Origin: Ceratopteris richardii | Lineage: Eukaryota > Streptophyta > Polypodiopsida > Polypodiales > Pteridaceae | Length of the DNA: 64,000 nt | Direction: 5' to 3' | Assembly (NCBI GenBank): GCA_020310875.1 | Contig: CM035437.1 | Coordinates: 50,735,027 to 50,799,026, forward strand | Part shown: positions 47,755 to 59,356 of the stretch, in pieces | How positions within the stretch are numbered: position 1 is the stretch's first letter | How the letters are laid out: every line of letters starts with the position of its first letter | Position numbers and translations under genes: made by a program | The notes under the pieces: model-generated | Told to the model about the DNA's origin: nothing | What the model saw: the letters and a program-made list of their open reading frames with translations, nothing else | Databases searched by the model: none

Positions 47755-49230
47755 CTAACATTCTGTTAATGGTTCCATATGTTGTTTGATCCTACAACCA
47801 CTTATGTAGTTGGACCTACTGTCTCCATCAAGTGTGGCTAGGTTGATCGATCCACTTCTAGAGATTCTGTTTATCAGCAGTTGTCCATATCCTTGTTGTT
47901 GCAATTTCTTTGCATGTTGCATAAGGGTGTATACTAATACTAGGTCTCCTTCTCTAACTCCCTTTTCCTTGATGTGAGCATCATAATAGGCTTTTTTTCT
48001 CCTTTTGGATGCATAGATGCTAGCTATAGCTTGTAACATGGTGTCATGTAAGTTCTCTATTTGATCCAATTGTCTAGATAATTCATGTCATATCCACTCA
48101 AATTTCTTAGCAACTCTTAAAGTAGGGACTAGGAAATCAATTGGAAATATTGCATTCTGTCCATAGACAAGATTAAAGGGAGTGGTTCCAATAGCCATTT
48201 TATATGCTACTCAAAAGGCCCATATTGCATGATGAAATTGTTTATCCCAGTCTCACCTTTCGTTGTTGACTATCGTGGTTAACACCATGCATAACACTTT
48301 ATTGGAACTATCCGCTCATCCATTAGCTTGTGGATGATAGGGTGCTGACTTTTTATGGATAACTAGAAACTCATTCATGAGGGACTCAATGAAATTTTCA
48401 AACAAGAATTTTGCAATAGTTTGAGCATCATTTTTTTCTTGTAGCTTTTGCTTCCACCTATTTTGCCAAATAGTCCATGGCTATGATGATATATTCAGCA
48501 TGCAATCCCTTTACTGGGGTGCTTATTGGTCCACTGAAATCAGTACCCCATTTTTAGAAAGCTTGCACACTAATCATGGGTCTTAAGGGCATGTCATAGT
48601 GTTGTATAGGATACTTTGTTCATTGACATACATCACAACTTCGCACATAAGTCTCTGCATCCATATGTAAAGTAGGCCACCATAAGCCTGCGAAAAGAAT
48701 CATTTTTAAAATCTTATTAGTTGAAAAAAGACCCCCTACTGCTCCTACATGAGCCATCTTGAGTACAGGAAGGTATTCTCCTTCATGCACACATAACCGT
48801 AATCGATTATCATTTCCTCTTTTAAATAATTGCTTCCCAATAATAGCATAGTCTTACAATTTTCCTCTAGTGCTCGCTTTCTCGTGAAGCTTGCTCCTTC
48901 ACGATAAGTACGAAACTTCAAAAAATTGACTAGCAGTTTACTCCACTCGAGGACAATGGTAGAATAGCATAATGACAATTGTTCTTCAAGTGTATTTTCT
49001 TGTCATACTTGGTAGTTATGTATATGTTCATGCACATCCTTTTGCATGTCGGGCCAATACACACCTAATCTTCTCAATCCTTGAGTTTTTCCACTAATGC
49101 CCTTGTGTGTTCTCCACTTGTTTTCATGGGCATGTTCCAAGAAACTCTTTTGCTCCTCATCTTCCACACATCTTAGAACTATTCCATTAGAGCCTCTAAA
49201 ATACAAACTACTTGCCACAATGTGGAGTTT
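47755..49230 (-). pseudogene. Old gypsy integrase with two zinc-binding modules
   Basis: 49218-49003 has LEHAHENKWRTHKGISG and LRRLGVYWPDMQKDVHEHI, an H-x-H/C-x-C type integrase zinc module that has lost its cysteines. A second, diverged module is read at about 48810-48640: RLCVHEGEYLPVLKMAH, ILKMILFAGLWWPTLHMDAE and SCDVCQ. The core follows (WGTDFSGPISTP near 48545, IWAF near 48210, TTPFNLVYG near 48175), and the C-terminal domain runs from 48069 to 47755 (VREGDLVLVYTLMQHAKKLQ ... LDGDSRSNYISGCRIKQH). Stops occur throughout. Confidence 0.75.
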
Positions 49231-49239
49231 TCATGATTG

Positions 49240-50084
49240 CTAAAACTCTTTCTTGTTATTCATATTGATTCTATGACGTGGTACATGTGTCAGTATAGGA
49301 ATCAATTTTTCGGCCCATTTTGGACATACTTCTAAGTTGAACATGTATGTGTCAGGTAGCTCATCAGCAACTCCTGTGGGTGGCTCCCCATGATTCATTC
49401 TTGACAAATGGTCCTCCCTTACATGTGTATTACCTTTCTTTACTACCACCTCGAAGTTGAACTCCATTAGTAATACAAACCATCTCACTAGCCTTCTTGT
49501 ATTACATGGTTTGTTAACCAAGTATAATAATGCTTGATGATCAATAAAGAATTTAAATTTGTTGGCTAGGAGGTAATGGCTGAACTTCTTCATTGAATAG
49601 ACCATCCCTAAGCCTTCCCGTTCATTAGTATTGTAATTTCTTTCAGCTTGGTTTAGTTGTCTACTTACGTAAGCTATCAGGTGATCTAATTTTCCTTGAT
49701 CAGCTAGTTGTGCTAAGATACATCCAATTGCATAATTGGATGCATCCACATGAATATGGAATGGCTTATTTCAGTTAGGCACTTTCAAAATTGGTGCTAA
49801 ACTCAATCTTCTTTTCAATTCATTAAAAGCTTTTTCATATTCTTTTGTCCAAACAAATTGAGTCAATAGTCCATACAGAGGTTTAGCAATTATGCCATAC
49901 ATGTGCATGAATCATTGGTAATATCCAAAATGTCCCATAAAGGCTTGTACTTCCTTCACATTCTTCGGTCTTGTTAATTCCAAAATGACTTTTTTTTAAT
50001 CTTTTTCGGTTGAGATGCCATTCTTGGACATTATGTGTCCCAAAATTTTGCCTTGCCTGACCATAAAGACACACTTTTCTAGAT
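49240..50084 (-). pseudogene. Old gypsy RNase H and reverse transcriptase thumb
   Basis: RNase H is open for 169 codons (49749-49240): MDASNYAIGCILAQLADQGK, NEREGLGMVYSMKKFSHYLL and IDHQALLYLVNKPCNTRRLV. Upstream to about 50084 the reverse transcriptase thumb is readable in shifted frames: KCVFMVRQGKILGHIMSKNG, ELTRPKNVKEVQAFMGHFGY and LTQFVWTKEYEKAFNELK. The fingers and palm, including YxDD, are absent. Confidence 0.85.
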
Positions 50085-50880
50085 CTAGGCAACTCGATAT
50101 TGTCTACATTTATCAAAGATTTTTCTTAATTTTGGTATATGAGCTATGCATTGACAAGAGTAGGTATCACGGGGTGGGAACATTGGGGTCCCTAAGTCCC
50201 TCAATATGGATCTTTCCAATTCATGTACTGGCCATAACATTCTTTTATTCTGATCTAGATAAGTGACTCTAGAAGAGTCTTCTGGATCATGGAGTTCATA
50301 AATAGTCACATGGTTGATACCTTTTTCCCTTAGGGGTGAAGTGGCCTGTAGTAGCATGTCCAATCCATTCACCATATATATGTTAGTCAAGTTATTATCT
50401 TGGGGAATCTTATCTCTTCTCCATACCTTAGTTACAACAGATTTTCCTATAGGTGTAGTTATTGCCTCTCCACTTTCCATCCTATTGGCATTCTCTAGAT
50501 CCTCAGTTTTGCCTCTTTTATTAATCACCTCCGGATGTTCAACCACAATATACAAGCATCCAAATTTGTCCATGTAAAGTCCTCCTTCATATATCATTGT
50601 AGGTCTTGGCACTGGCTCTGAGTCTGTTACCTTCTTCACCTGCACTACTGATCTGTTTAGACCATCAAGGTAAATGGGTAACCCATGCATGTTTGTGGGA
50701 TTGAAGGGATGTCCTATATTCACCTTCAATGATAGACATGAGTCCGACCATTGGCACATAACTATGCATATCTTCAAAGGTCATGATTCTTTTTCCTCTG
50801 AATCACTAGAAGTATCAGAGTAGATAGAATGGATGCTCGATTGAGCTACACTTCCTACAGAAGATACAACACTTCTTCAG
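50085..50880 (-). other. 230-codon open frame fused upstream of the RT thumb, unrecognised
   Basis: 50777-50085 is the longest open frame in the old gypsy. Its last residues (LRKIFDKCRQYRV) are the start of the RT thumb segment, so it is in register with pol. The rest (for example PRPTMIYEGGLYMDKFGCLY and DKIPQDNNLTNIYMVNGLDM) contains no RT fingers or palm motif and no other domain I know. A Ser/Glu-rich stretch precedes it on the same strand to about 50880. It may be a pre-RT domain joined to the thumb by deletion of the palm, or sequence captured from elsewhere. Confidence 0.45.
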
Positions 50881-50984
50881 CTCCCTTATACCCAACCTGA
50901 TCTTAAGTTCATTCATTGTTTAATTCTTGGGCCCTCTCGGGTAATCTGTTAGCTCGATTGACTATTTGTGGTCAATGCTTAAGC

Positions 50985-51330
50985 ATTATAAATCTTAATT
51001 TTTCACCGTTGAGAGGAATTAAACCACTATTGAGAGAGAGGGGCTATGAATGGTCTATGTTGTTAAGAAACTTCATCACTATTTATTGGAAAATAAGTTT
51101 ACATTCTTGATAGACCATCAGGCTCTCTTGTATTTAGTAAAAACGCCTTGCAACACATGTAGGTTAATACATTGGTTTCTATTACTGATAGAATATGACT
51201 TCAAAGTTGTAGTCAAGAAGGGTAAGATGCACTTGAGAGTAGAGCACCTCTGGAGGATACCTTTTGGAGAACCAGCTATTGGATATAAGTAGCAATATCA
51301 ATCCTTTGAGGCCTATTAGTGGGAAGCTAC
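50985..51330 (+). pseudogene. Gypsy RNase H scrap, opposite strand
   Basis: VVKKLHHYLLENKFTFLIDH and QALLYLVKTPCNTCRLIHWF at 51050-51292 are close to the minus-strand RNase H at 49240-49749 but are read on the plus strand. An upstream EREGL segment is readable with a stop near 51047. The two form an inverted arrangement about 1.3 kb apart. Confidence 0.8.
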
Positions 51331-51509
51331 AATCCAAACCATAATTGTTTGTGGGGAAATGTAAAGTGCTCATGTGTCGAAAAAGCAAAATGTTGGAGGC
51401 ATATCCTCAAAGGAGTGGTGAGGTGAGGATTGATGGCGGGGTTTGTAGGCCATTTGTCCACATCTTCGCTTCATGGCCTCTAGGATAAGGCGCTCTTTTT
51501 TTTAGGGTG

Positions 51510-52070
51510 TATGATTACCGTGAATCTATACATGACACTTGGTGCAAAATGATACATGATACACAAAGGATACACGATACCTCAAATGAGACGATACATG
51601 ATATTGGCTTCCACGATATGAGACTAGAATTTTGACGGATACAAGATATCTAACATGGATGATACAGGATACTTCAGGCAAAACAATACATGATACACAA
51701 TCTTCAATGATACGATACCTGCAATTGTCACGATAGATGACACTTGTGGGGTATACGATACATGATACTTCTCCTCTTGATGATACACTCTATGAGATTA
51801 AAATGATACACGATATCAATTTTCCATGATACGATATTTAAGTTGCCTCACGATACATGATACTTGAAAACACACGATACATGATATTTGATAAGAATTG
51901 ATGATACAAAATACATGATCACTCACGATAATCAACCCGATGATACACAATATTTGTGAAGTATCGTGATACATGGGGAGTACAAGGTATCGGTGATACA
52001 AAATACCTGTCAAATATTAGGTTACACAAGAATTCTAGTATCGCAATACTTGAACTCGACTCGTCATGAT
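51510..52070. repeat. GATAC-rich degenerate short repeat
   Basis: About 560 bases dominated by variants of ATGATACACGATAC, with GATAC or GATAT roughly every 8-20 bases and the phrase ACGATACATGATAC recurring. Spacing is irregular, so it is not a simple tandem array. No coding frame is supported. It ends where the copia A copy begins. 51331-51509 shows nothing else. Confidence 0.85.
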
Positions 52071-52681
52071 ATGTGGACTTATAGAGGTCCAAATTCAAAA
52101 TTTTTTGTGGTGTTGTGCTCTTTATGTGCTCCTAGTCCTTCTTATGTGCCTGTGGATACAAAATCTCACTCAAAACCCCCTGGCTTGTATATACACCTAT
52201 TGCCCTAATGGCCTACTTATCTTTGTACATTCTAGTGGTAATAAATTCAACATTGTGTGTTGTGCTCCAAGCTTCTTCTTCTTCCTTGTGTTGTTTGCAT
52301 GTTCTCATAGATGTCTAACTCCAACAATTGGTATCATAGTAGGTCGCCGCTTCATCTAGGGCATTGTCTACACCTCTCTGGTTGCACTCTCAGAATCGCA
52401 TAAAATTTGGTAAGCATGCTCAGGGTGTTTCAAAGATCAAAAAAACTTTGCTATGTGGTGCCAAAATCATGATCTGAGCTTGTTTTGGCCTTCGAACACA
52501 CTATTGAAGTGCTTTTGCAAGCTATTTTGTCTTTTTGCACCAAAGGTATACACTAGTTCCAGTTCGCCAATATAAGCGTCTCAAAGTCTGCTATAGGTTT
52601 AGTAGAATTCGTCTGGGTAGTTCTGTTCAACTTTTTGAGATATAGTCAATTTTTTGCATCAAGGTATTTTGGTCAGCAGCC

Positions 52682-53740
52682 ATGGCTGAAAGCAGTGATG
52701 TATTCTATATGTTGGCTGTTGAGGATAATTTGGATGGTACCAACTACCCATTATGGGCTTATATGATGCATCATGTATTGGTCACAAAGGGACCATGGAA
52801 TATTATGAAGGGTGTTGAAAGACGTCCTATTACACCTGCAAATACAGGTGCTGGAGCTGATGGAGATGATGTCAAAGATGATGATATTCTATAGATTCTT
52901 GTTCGTGTTGATGTTTTTGTTGCACTTACTGCAGAGCAAATTCATTGGGATGGCAGAGATGCTCAAGCACATGCATTGATAGCTTTGTCTATCAAACATG
53001 CCATTATTCCTCACATTGGCTATTGCAGAACAACTAAGCATGCTTGGGATACATGTACCACATTGTACAAGGCTAGGAATGAGGCTCGTGTTGCTTACCT
53101 CTGAAAACAATTGGAGAGTGAGCACATGAATGAAGGTGATTCTATGGACAGTTTTCTCACAAAGATCAAGGATTTGAAAGAACAGTTGATTTTTGTTGAT
53201 AAAGTTATACCAAATAGCTCACTTATGCAAATTGCTCTGAATGGCCTTCTTGACTCATATCAGGGTTTTGCTTCTACTCTTCATTTGATGATGAACAGCA
53301 ATCCAAACGCCTTGTCATTTGAGGAGTTAGTCTCTATTATGTTGCAAGATGACTAGTCTAGGTAGAACAGGTCTATTATGTGTGTTGCAGATCAAGCTTT
53401 ATTGGCTAGTCAGAAGGGCAAAGGTAAATGGAGTTCTTCTACTAGCAAGCAAAAATCTGCAAATGTTGCACATTCAAAGAAGGAAGACAAAGATGAGAAG
53501 AAATCAAAAAAGTATAAATTGTTTTGCAAATACTATAAAGAAAATGATCATGTCATCAAGAGCTATCCAAAACTGGCTGCTAAAGAGGCAAAGAAGAAAG
53601 AGGTCGGAATGGTTGTTGCAGAGGCCTCTACACCAAAAATAGAGTCTGCTAATCTTGTGCAGGAAGAAGAATGGGTGTTTACTACTGTTTGCAATTTTGA
53701 CCCATCTTCTCATGAGCAGTGCATGTGCAGTAGACTCAGA
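52682..53740 (+). pseudogene. copia A copy 2, gag
   Basis: It retains the ATG lost in the first copy (52682) and opens with AVEDNLDGTNYPLWAYMM. Stops occur at 52892 (the equivalent of TAG 4500), at 53101 and at 53354. The knuckle at about 53521-53562 reads CKYYKENDHVIKSY, with two of three cysteines lost, so RNA binding would be lost too. The frame then stays open further than in copy 1 into the protease linker. Confidence 0.88.
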
Positions 53741-54681
53741 TGTTTGGTACTTTGATAGTGGGGCGATCAAACATATTACCTCTTAGCACAGTTTCTTCTC
53801 TTCACTCGAGCCTACCCCTATAGGGAATACTGTTACATGTGCCAACAACTCCTCTTATCCTGTTATGGGAGTTGGTAAGATCATTTTGACTACTGTTGAT
53901 GGTAGTTCTTTCACTTTGTGAGATGCTTTGTTTATGCCTGGGATCAAGAAAAATATATTATCAGTTTCTGCATTAGCCAAGATTGGCTTGGTTGTGAAAT
54001 TTGTTGATGAGAGATGTACATTTCATGATCTATCAAATGGTGATGTCATTATTGCTTCTGGCATTTTATGTTTTGGGTTGTATAAGCTCATAGACTCTGC
54101 AAGATTTGTAAATGATTTGGCATGTGCAATATATGATTCTCAGGTTATGTCAGATGCAAAGCTTTGGCATGCACGCTTTGGTCATTTGAATTTTTTTAGT
54201 TTGTTATGCCTATAGAAATCTAAAATGGTGTCCTCTTTGCCCAAAATTGAGGCACCTGGTAAACATGTATGTGAAGGCTGTATTTTGGGAAAAATGCAAC
54301 GTTCTTCCTTTTGAAAAGATGGTTCAGTTTGGGCTACTGAGAAATTGCAACTTTACATAGTGATGTTTGTGGTCCTATGCAGACACCTTCTTTTGGGAAC
54401 TATCTTTACTTCATGACTATCATAGATGATTTTTCCAGGCATGCATGGGTATTTCCAATGAAGGTAAAGTCTGACGTGTTTCTGTGCTTCAAACAGTTTC
54501 TGGTTTTGGCTGAAAATCTGTCAGCATGTAAAATGGGCACCCTCCGTTCTGATCGGGGGGGGAATATATGTCTTCTAACTTTAATGCATTTCTGCTGAAT
54601 GTGGGATAAAACATCAGTGTACAGTACCATATACGCCTCAATAGAATGGAGTTTCTGAATGAAAGAACAGGTCACTCATGG
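53741..54681 (+). pseudogene. copia A copy 2, protease and N-terminal integrase
   Basis: The protease loop reads DSGAIKHIT near 53752 and is followed by a stop. GIKKNILSVSALAKIGLVVK is open at 53928-54215. The integrase part has LWHARFGHLNF, CEGCILGKM (Cys retained, unlike copy 1) and IDDFSRHAWVFPM, and breaks at the SDRGG block near 54556. It ends at the internal deletion near 54682. Confidence 0.85.
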
Positions 54682-54683
54682 AG

Positions 54684-55070
54684 AGCACAAAACTCTAAAC
54701 ATTGGATGGCTGCAATGCAATCTGAATATGATGTTATCATGAAAAATGGTACCTAGTCTTTATGTGACTTGCCTCCTGGCAAGAAGGCCATTGGCACTAA
54801 GTGGGTATACAAGTTGAAGCATAAACCTGATGGAACAATTGACAGGTATAAAGCTAGGCTTTTTGCAAAGGGTTATGCGTAGCAAAGAGGCATTGATTTT
54901 GATGAAACCTTTGCTCCTACTTGTCGAATGACTACTGATCGTAGCATCTGTGCACTTGCAGCTCATCATGGTTGGAATGTACATCAGTTGGACATTAAAA
55001 CAGCATTTCTAAATGGTGACTTGCATGAAGAAGTGTATGTTTTTCAGCCCCGTGGCTTTGTGCAGAAAAG
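54684..55070 (+). pseudogene. copia A copy 2, reverse transcriptase N-terminal fragment
   Basis: HWMAAMQSEYDVI, GTKWVYKLKHKPDG, GIDFDETFAPTC and LDIKTAFLNGDLHEEVYVFQ are readable, with a stop in the RYKARLFAKGYA block near 54881. It is cut after GTGCAGAAAAG at 55070, in the middle of the RT, by the following LTR. Confidence 0.88.
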
Positions 55071-55240
55071 TGTTGGAAACAATGTCATATAGAACATAGT
55101 TCATGGTCTAATATAACTCAGTTTCTAGCATGAATAGAACTCAATCCTACTCCCTCTAAGAGGAAACGATGCTAACAGCGGCCAGCGTCAAAGCATGTAT
55201 AGCTTTTAAACAAGCTCTTTGTGCAACCAAAATGTGATGG

Positions 55241-55310
55241 GCGCGTGGCTACGTCCTCTGTCTCTTATCCGACCCACCAGGGTTCAAATCCCCTTGGCGA
55301 CAGCGCGCGG
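55241..55310 (+). promoter_or_regulatory. tRNA-like segment with RNA polymerase III B box in LTR 1
   Basis: GGTTCAAATCC at 55281-55291 is a near-consensus B box (GGTTCRANYCC). TGGCTACGTCC at 55246-55256 is a weak A box about 24 bases upstream, closer than in a normal tRNA. GCGCG/CGCGC outer segments could pair. The same block recurs in LTR 2 at about 59527-59596. It could be a SINE head captured by the LTR. A functional tRNA cannot be folded from it by eye. Confidence 0.5.
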
Positions 55311-55460
55311 CATCTTTTAATCTAATGCTTTTGTTAAATAAAGCAAACGGCGACGGACAGCTCTTCGCGATTTAATTTAGATTTTTACGATACGATCGCT
55401 ATGAAGAAGATTTATGCGAACGTAGCTTTATTGATAAGCTTTTCAAGGGAACAAGAATAC

Positions 55461-55467
55461 TATATAA
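55461..55467 (+). promoter_or_regulatory. TATA box of LARD LTR 1
   Basis: TATATAA is preceded by GAATAC and lies about 390 bases into the LTR, a reasonable RNA polymerase II start signal. LTR 2 has TATATAA at 59747-59753. Confidence 0.55.
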
Positions 55468-56402
55468 GCAAGTGCTTGGCTCACTTGTATTCATCCTTCA
55501 CCTAGGATCAACACAAGCTTTCTAGAGCTTGGACCTCAGTAGAGGTGGTGTTTCTTCTAGCACATGGGGCAGCCATGGTGCTAACTTGAAGCATGTTGAG
55601 GAGCAGCTATGAAGATTGTCTTCTACAAGAAGATGTGGGGCTACTTCAAAGACATTAGATGGTGATTAACATAAGATTCACATCTTATGTTAAGTATTCA
55701 GGTACATATTCTCTTTATGCACACAGGTACTACTTGAAGTTTATGGAGGCTGTGGTGTTCATATCAGAAGGAGTCCTATTCGGCATAGGTACAAGAGAAT
55801 CAGTACTTATATGCTTTATGCATATTTTTATGAGGTGTTTGTGAAGGTGTGTTCACATGAGTTTGAGGATTTCCGGCAACAATCTTGTTAGCATTCTATG
55901 CTACTTTATAAGTATGTGATCTTTTCACACACGTATCTAACTTAGGGTCTTCCATAGCCTAAGTTTAGATGTAGGTTTGTTGACCATCAGTTTCACACTG
56001 ATCCTTCCTCATTCAATCACTCATATTCACTCTTCTATAACCTATTAGGTCACACATCTCATGTATATTCAGATTACTGCCCACACATCTGAATATGTTT
56101 GTTACATTGTACATTCACTCATACATCTATTTCTCATCACATAGAATGGTTGAGAATTTTACTCCCACATTGTACATTGAACATTGGTATATATGATACT
56201 ATGAGTAAGCGATGGCTTACGTAACACCTTACACATGTCGTCTATTCTTTCTCTATCTTTGTCTCATCATCTGTATGATTAAGTTGTGATATGTTCATGT
56301 TTTGTCAATATGGAAGATTGTTGGAATTAATGTTGTACATGACTGGAACTATGGAACCATGGACCTGTGACATGAGCCTAAGGGCCTACCTCACTTCCAA
56401 CA

Positions 56403-59356
56403 TTTGGTATCAGAGCACTAAGGTTTTGGTTTCAGAACTTTAGATCTTTGGCATCAATGCATTAAGGCTCATTCATAATCCCACGTTCCTAGAATTCCAG
56501 TTTTACAACATATGATTTGAAAGCATCTTCTAATATTTGACATTTGACATACACACTTAATCTAGATGAGTAGAGATTTGAGAATTAGACACTTCAGTTA
56601 CATTCATCAGTGTGGAGTATGAAGTTGATGATCTGTTAGCAGCAAAATATTTTTGGAAGAGTATGCAAATACTTTACAAAAGTATTATTTGAAGACCCAG
56701 ACTTGATGAAGAGAAGACTACTTCAAATTCAAGGAAGAACAATGGTTTAGAGAAGATGAAGAAATCAGATCAACATCAAATCACAGGTATCAGTTTCTAC
56801 TATCAGATTATCATTTGCAGGTCATATCTTAGAAGAGCAGTTATGAAGAGATTTTGAAGGTTTCAAGGAGTTCTTTTATACGCTTTCATCATTTGAAAGT
56901 TAAAGCATTAGCTACATCAAAACAGGTATCTAGAGGTTTTTCTAGAGAGTTTTGAGAAGATCTCTTTCATGGCAAGAAAGTTCATCTAAGAAGACAAGCG
57001 CAGAGATGAGATGAGTTTTTTCAGCCAATTTTCTATTGTAAGTTGGTTGGATATCAAGGTACAAATGTATCTAGAGAAGGTAACTCTAGAAGGGTAATTC
57101 ATCATTCATACAAAAGATTGGTGAATTTAGTCGATTCAGACATTTGAAGCAGAATTTTGATTCAGAGATATGAGGAGATGATAAAACATGTTTCTATATT
57201 CAACTTCCATTTATATACCATGTTTGTTTTATCTCTTACTCTAAGCATTAGAGGAAGAGAAAAGTTCATTTGAAGAGGTCAAGAGTGTTTGCTACTTCAA
57301 GATGAAGAGAAAAAAAGGTATGGAAGTGAAGTTTGAAGATGTTAACATCATCAGGTGGAAGAAAGATGCAGAAGAAGAAAGTCCATCATTTCCAAAAGAA
57401 AAGTAAGGCTTCCTTTTCTCATATATTTTCCATATACTTTTCCTATTTTATCCTCTACATCCAAAGACAAGTCTACGAGAGCATCTTGTTTAAAGAAGAA
57501 GCAGTTTCTTGTTTTGCATTACACTTGGTCATGATTTAGTAGATTTGACAAAGAATTGCATTGAGAGAAAGAAAAGCAGCAGATATATGTTTTAACTCAT
57601 ATATGTATGAGTTATGTTTTAGTTGAAGCTTTTAAGCAGGCAGCTTATATGTTCCCTCAAAGAATTCTTGGAGTGTCAATACAGAGCTACTTGGTATATG
57701 ACAAGTTGCAGAGAAGTATATTTCTTCTTTATCTAACTCTTAAGGTAAAAGAGTTTTTTGTAGCAGATGTTGAAGACTTGGGTTGAGGTTTTATGTTTGG
57801 AAAAGGTTACCTCATATTCAGTATTTTCAGAAAACTTCAGAATATTCAGAATCTTGTTGATGTACGAGTCAATGAAGAATCTACTTTCAATGATTGTCTA
57901 GATTTTTGGATACATGTTTGTATTCCAAAAGGTGTTCCATCATATCCTATAACTTGATTGAGAAGTGGAGTTAGCCAAAAGAAAGTCAAGCAGGTACTGT
58001 CACATTTCACCCGGGTAAAATATGAAAGTTATGAAGTATCAACTTGCAGCTTTTGGAGTTCTCAAGGTGAGAAGTTTGTCCACTTATGGTTGAAGTAGGA
58101 ATTTCAGATTCCTTAAAGGATTTGTTTGAAGAAAAGTTTTACAACTTTTTGAGAAGCATGGACACTTGGAGACATTCAGGTAGCAAATCAAACATTCAGA
58201 CATGAAGGTTTGATAAGAGCAGATTCTACACAGGAGAGATCATTGATCTTGGATAGATCTTGTATGATCTTGAGTATTTATGATTCAATTGTCTATCCTT
58301 TGTTTGATAAGGTTCTTAGCATTGGAAGAAGTAAGTCAAAGATTCAGATTCTATCAGATTTGTGTTGCAGAGAAAAAGAAGATACTTGTTATGTTACAGA
58401 AAAATATGGATCCTAAAACTTTTGTTTCAGATACAAGTATTGATCACTAAATATCAGATTTATTGAAAGAAGGAAGACGTTCCACATTTCATAAAGTCTG
58501 ATATATTTGAAGAATACTGGATACTAGTGTTAAGTCATCCAGGGGGTGATGAAACATGAAGATTTATTTTCAAGCCATATGTGAAAGAATGCAGATTCAT
58601 ACCTACAGGTATTCCTATATTTCCTTTGTCAGGTTCTCTTTATGTTCCAGCTTTGTAAAAAGAAGGAAGAAGAAGAATGTTTGGAGAAAGTTCCTGTTAG
58701 GATGTTCCTGTTCAGGAGAAGGTTCCAAAGCTCTATTGAAGAGAAGCTTGATATTTCAGAAAGGTTTATTTCAAAAGTGCGCACATCTATGTTTATACCA
58801 AGTTCTGAAGGAAGAGGTATGAAGGATTTAAAGGATGAAGACATGATGACATCATAGATTTTTTGACTCATATTGACTTGAGTACAGTGAGAGATGAACC
58901 AGCAATGTTCATAATGCACTAAGTTGTGAGTTGACAGTCACAGTTCCAGGATTTAGTTCCTAATTTTGTTTAGTGTATTTACATGACGCAGCAAAAGTAC
59001 GTTGAGAAACCTTATTGGAAGGTAAATGCAAATATGTGGATCCTAGTGTATGTTTTCAGGTTTTTGAAGACAGGAGATAGCAGGTGCAGAGACAGTACAT
59101 GCTACATTTGTTGAGCAGTGATTGCTTGATGTGTACACTATTGGATATCTAGTTTGCATATTTTCTCAAGTATTATGGTTCATATTCAGCAAGTTCAGGT
59201 TTTTTGAAGGAAAGTCAAATTCAGTTTTGAAGAAGATTTTTAAAAGAACAAGTTCTGAAGTACGACAGTACAAGCTTGAAGCTTGTGATAGTTTGCAGTT
59301 TGTGACAGATTGCAGATCCAGTCCAGGTTGTACCAATATGACATTGCAGGGGGGAT
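56403..59356 (+). other. LARD internal region 1, non-coding
   Basis: 2954 bases, rich in GAAGA and TTCAG words. The only open frames are 60-90 codons, with no transposon domain (for example 57333-57539, 58210-58416 and 59122-59385). It ends in the polypurine tract GCAGGGGGGAT (59346-59356). Conservation of the small frames between the two copies reflects recent duplication rather than selection. Confidence 0.85.
56405..56416 (+). other. Primer binding site 1 of the LARD
   Basis: TGGTATCAGAGC two bases after LTR 1, initiator tRNA-Met type. The equivalent after LTR 2 is 60973-60984. Confidence 0.9.

Larger units (their letters stand above)
52171..55070 (+). mobile_element. Ty1-copia family A, second copy: 5'-truncated, internally deleted, cut by the LARD
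   Basis: It follows the first copy (3735-8824) nearly base for base. The LTR remnant is 52176-52326, missing about the first 75 bases. The primer site is mutated (TGGTATCATAGT, 52329-52340). Gag starts at 52682. At about 54682 the alignment jumps from the integrase (first copy 6296) to the RT start (first copy about 7002), a 0.7-kb deletion. At 55071 the RT is interrupted by the LTR of the next element. The remainder presumably resumes beyond the window. Confidence 0.92.
55071..56402 (+). repeat. LARD LTR 1 (1332 bases)
   Basis: Starts TGTTGGAAAC and ends CACTTCCAACA. It lacks the 282 bases present at 59898-60179 of LTR 2 but is otherwise colinear, with only scattered substitutions. Confidence 0.94.

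Noticed and set aside
55241-55310. A genuine tRNA gene
   Set aside because: The A and B boxes are too close, and no full acceptor or anticodon stem can be drawn. It is kept only as a tRNA-like pol III segment.
57333-57539. Small frames conserved between the two LARD internal copies (also 58210-58416 and 59122-59385)
   Set aside because: The whole internal region is about 99 percent identical, so conservation of a frame carries no information on coding.
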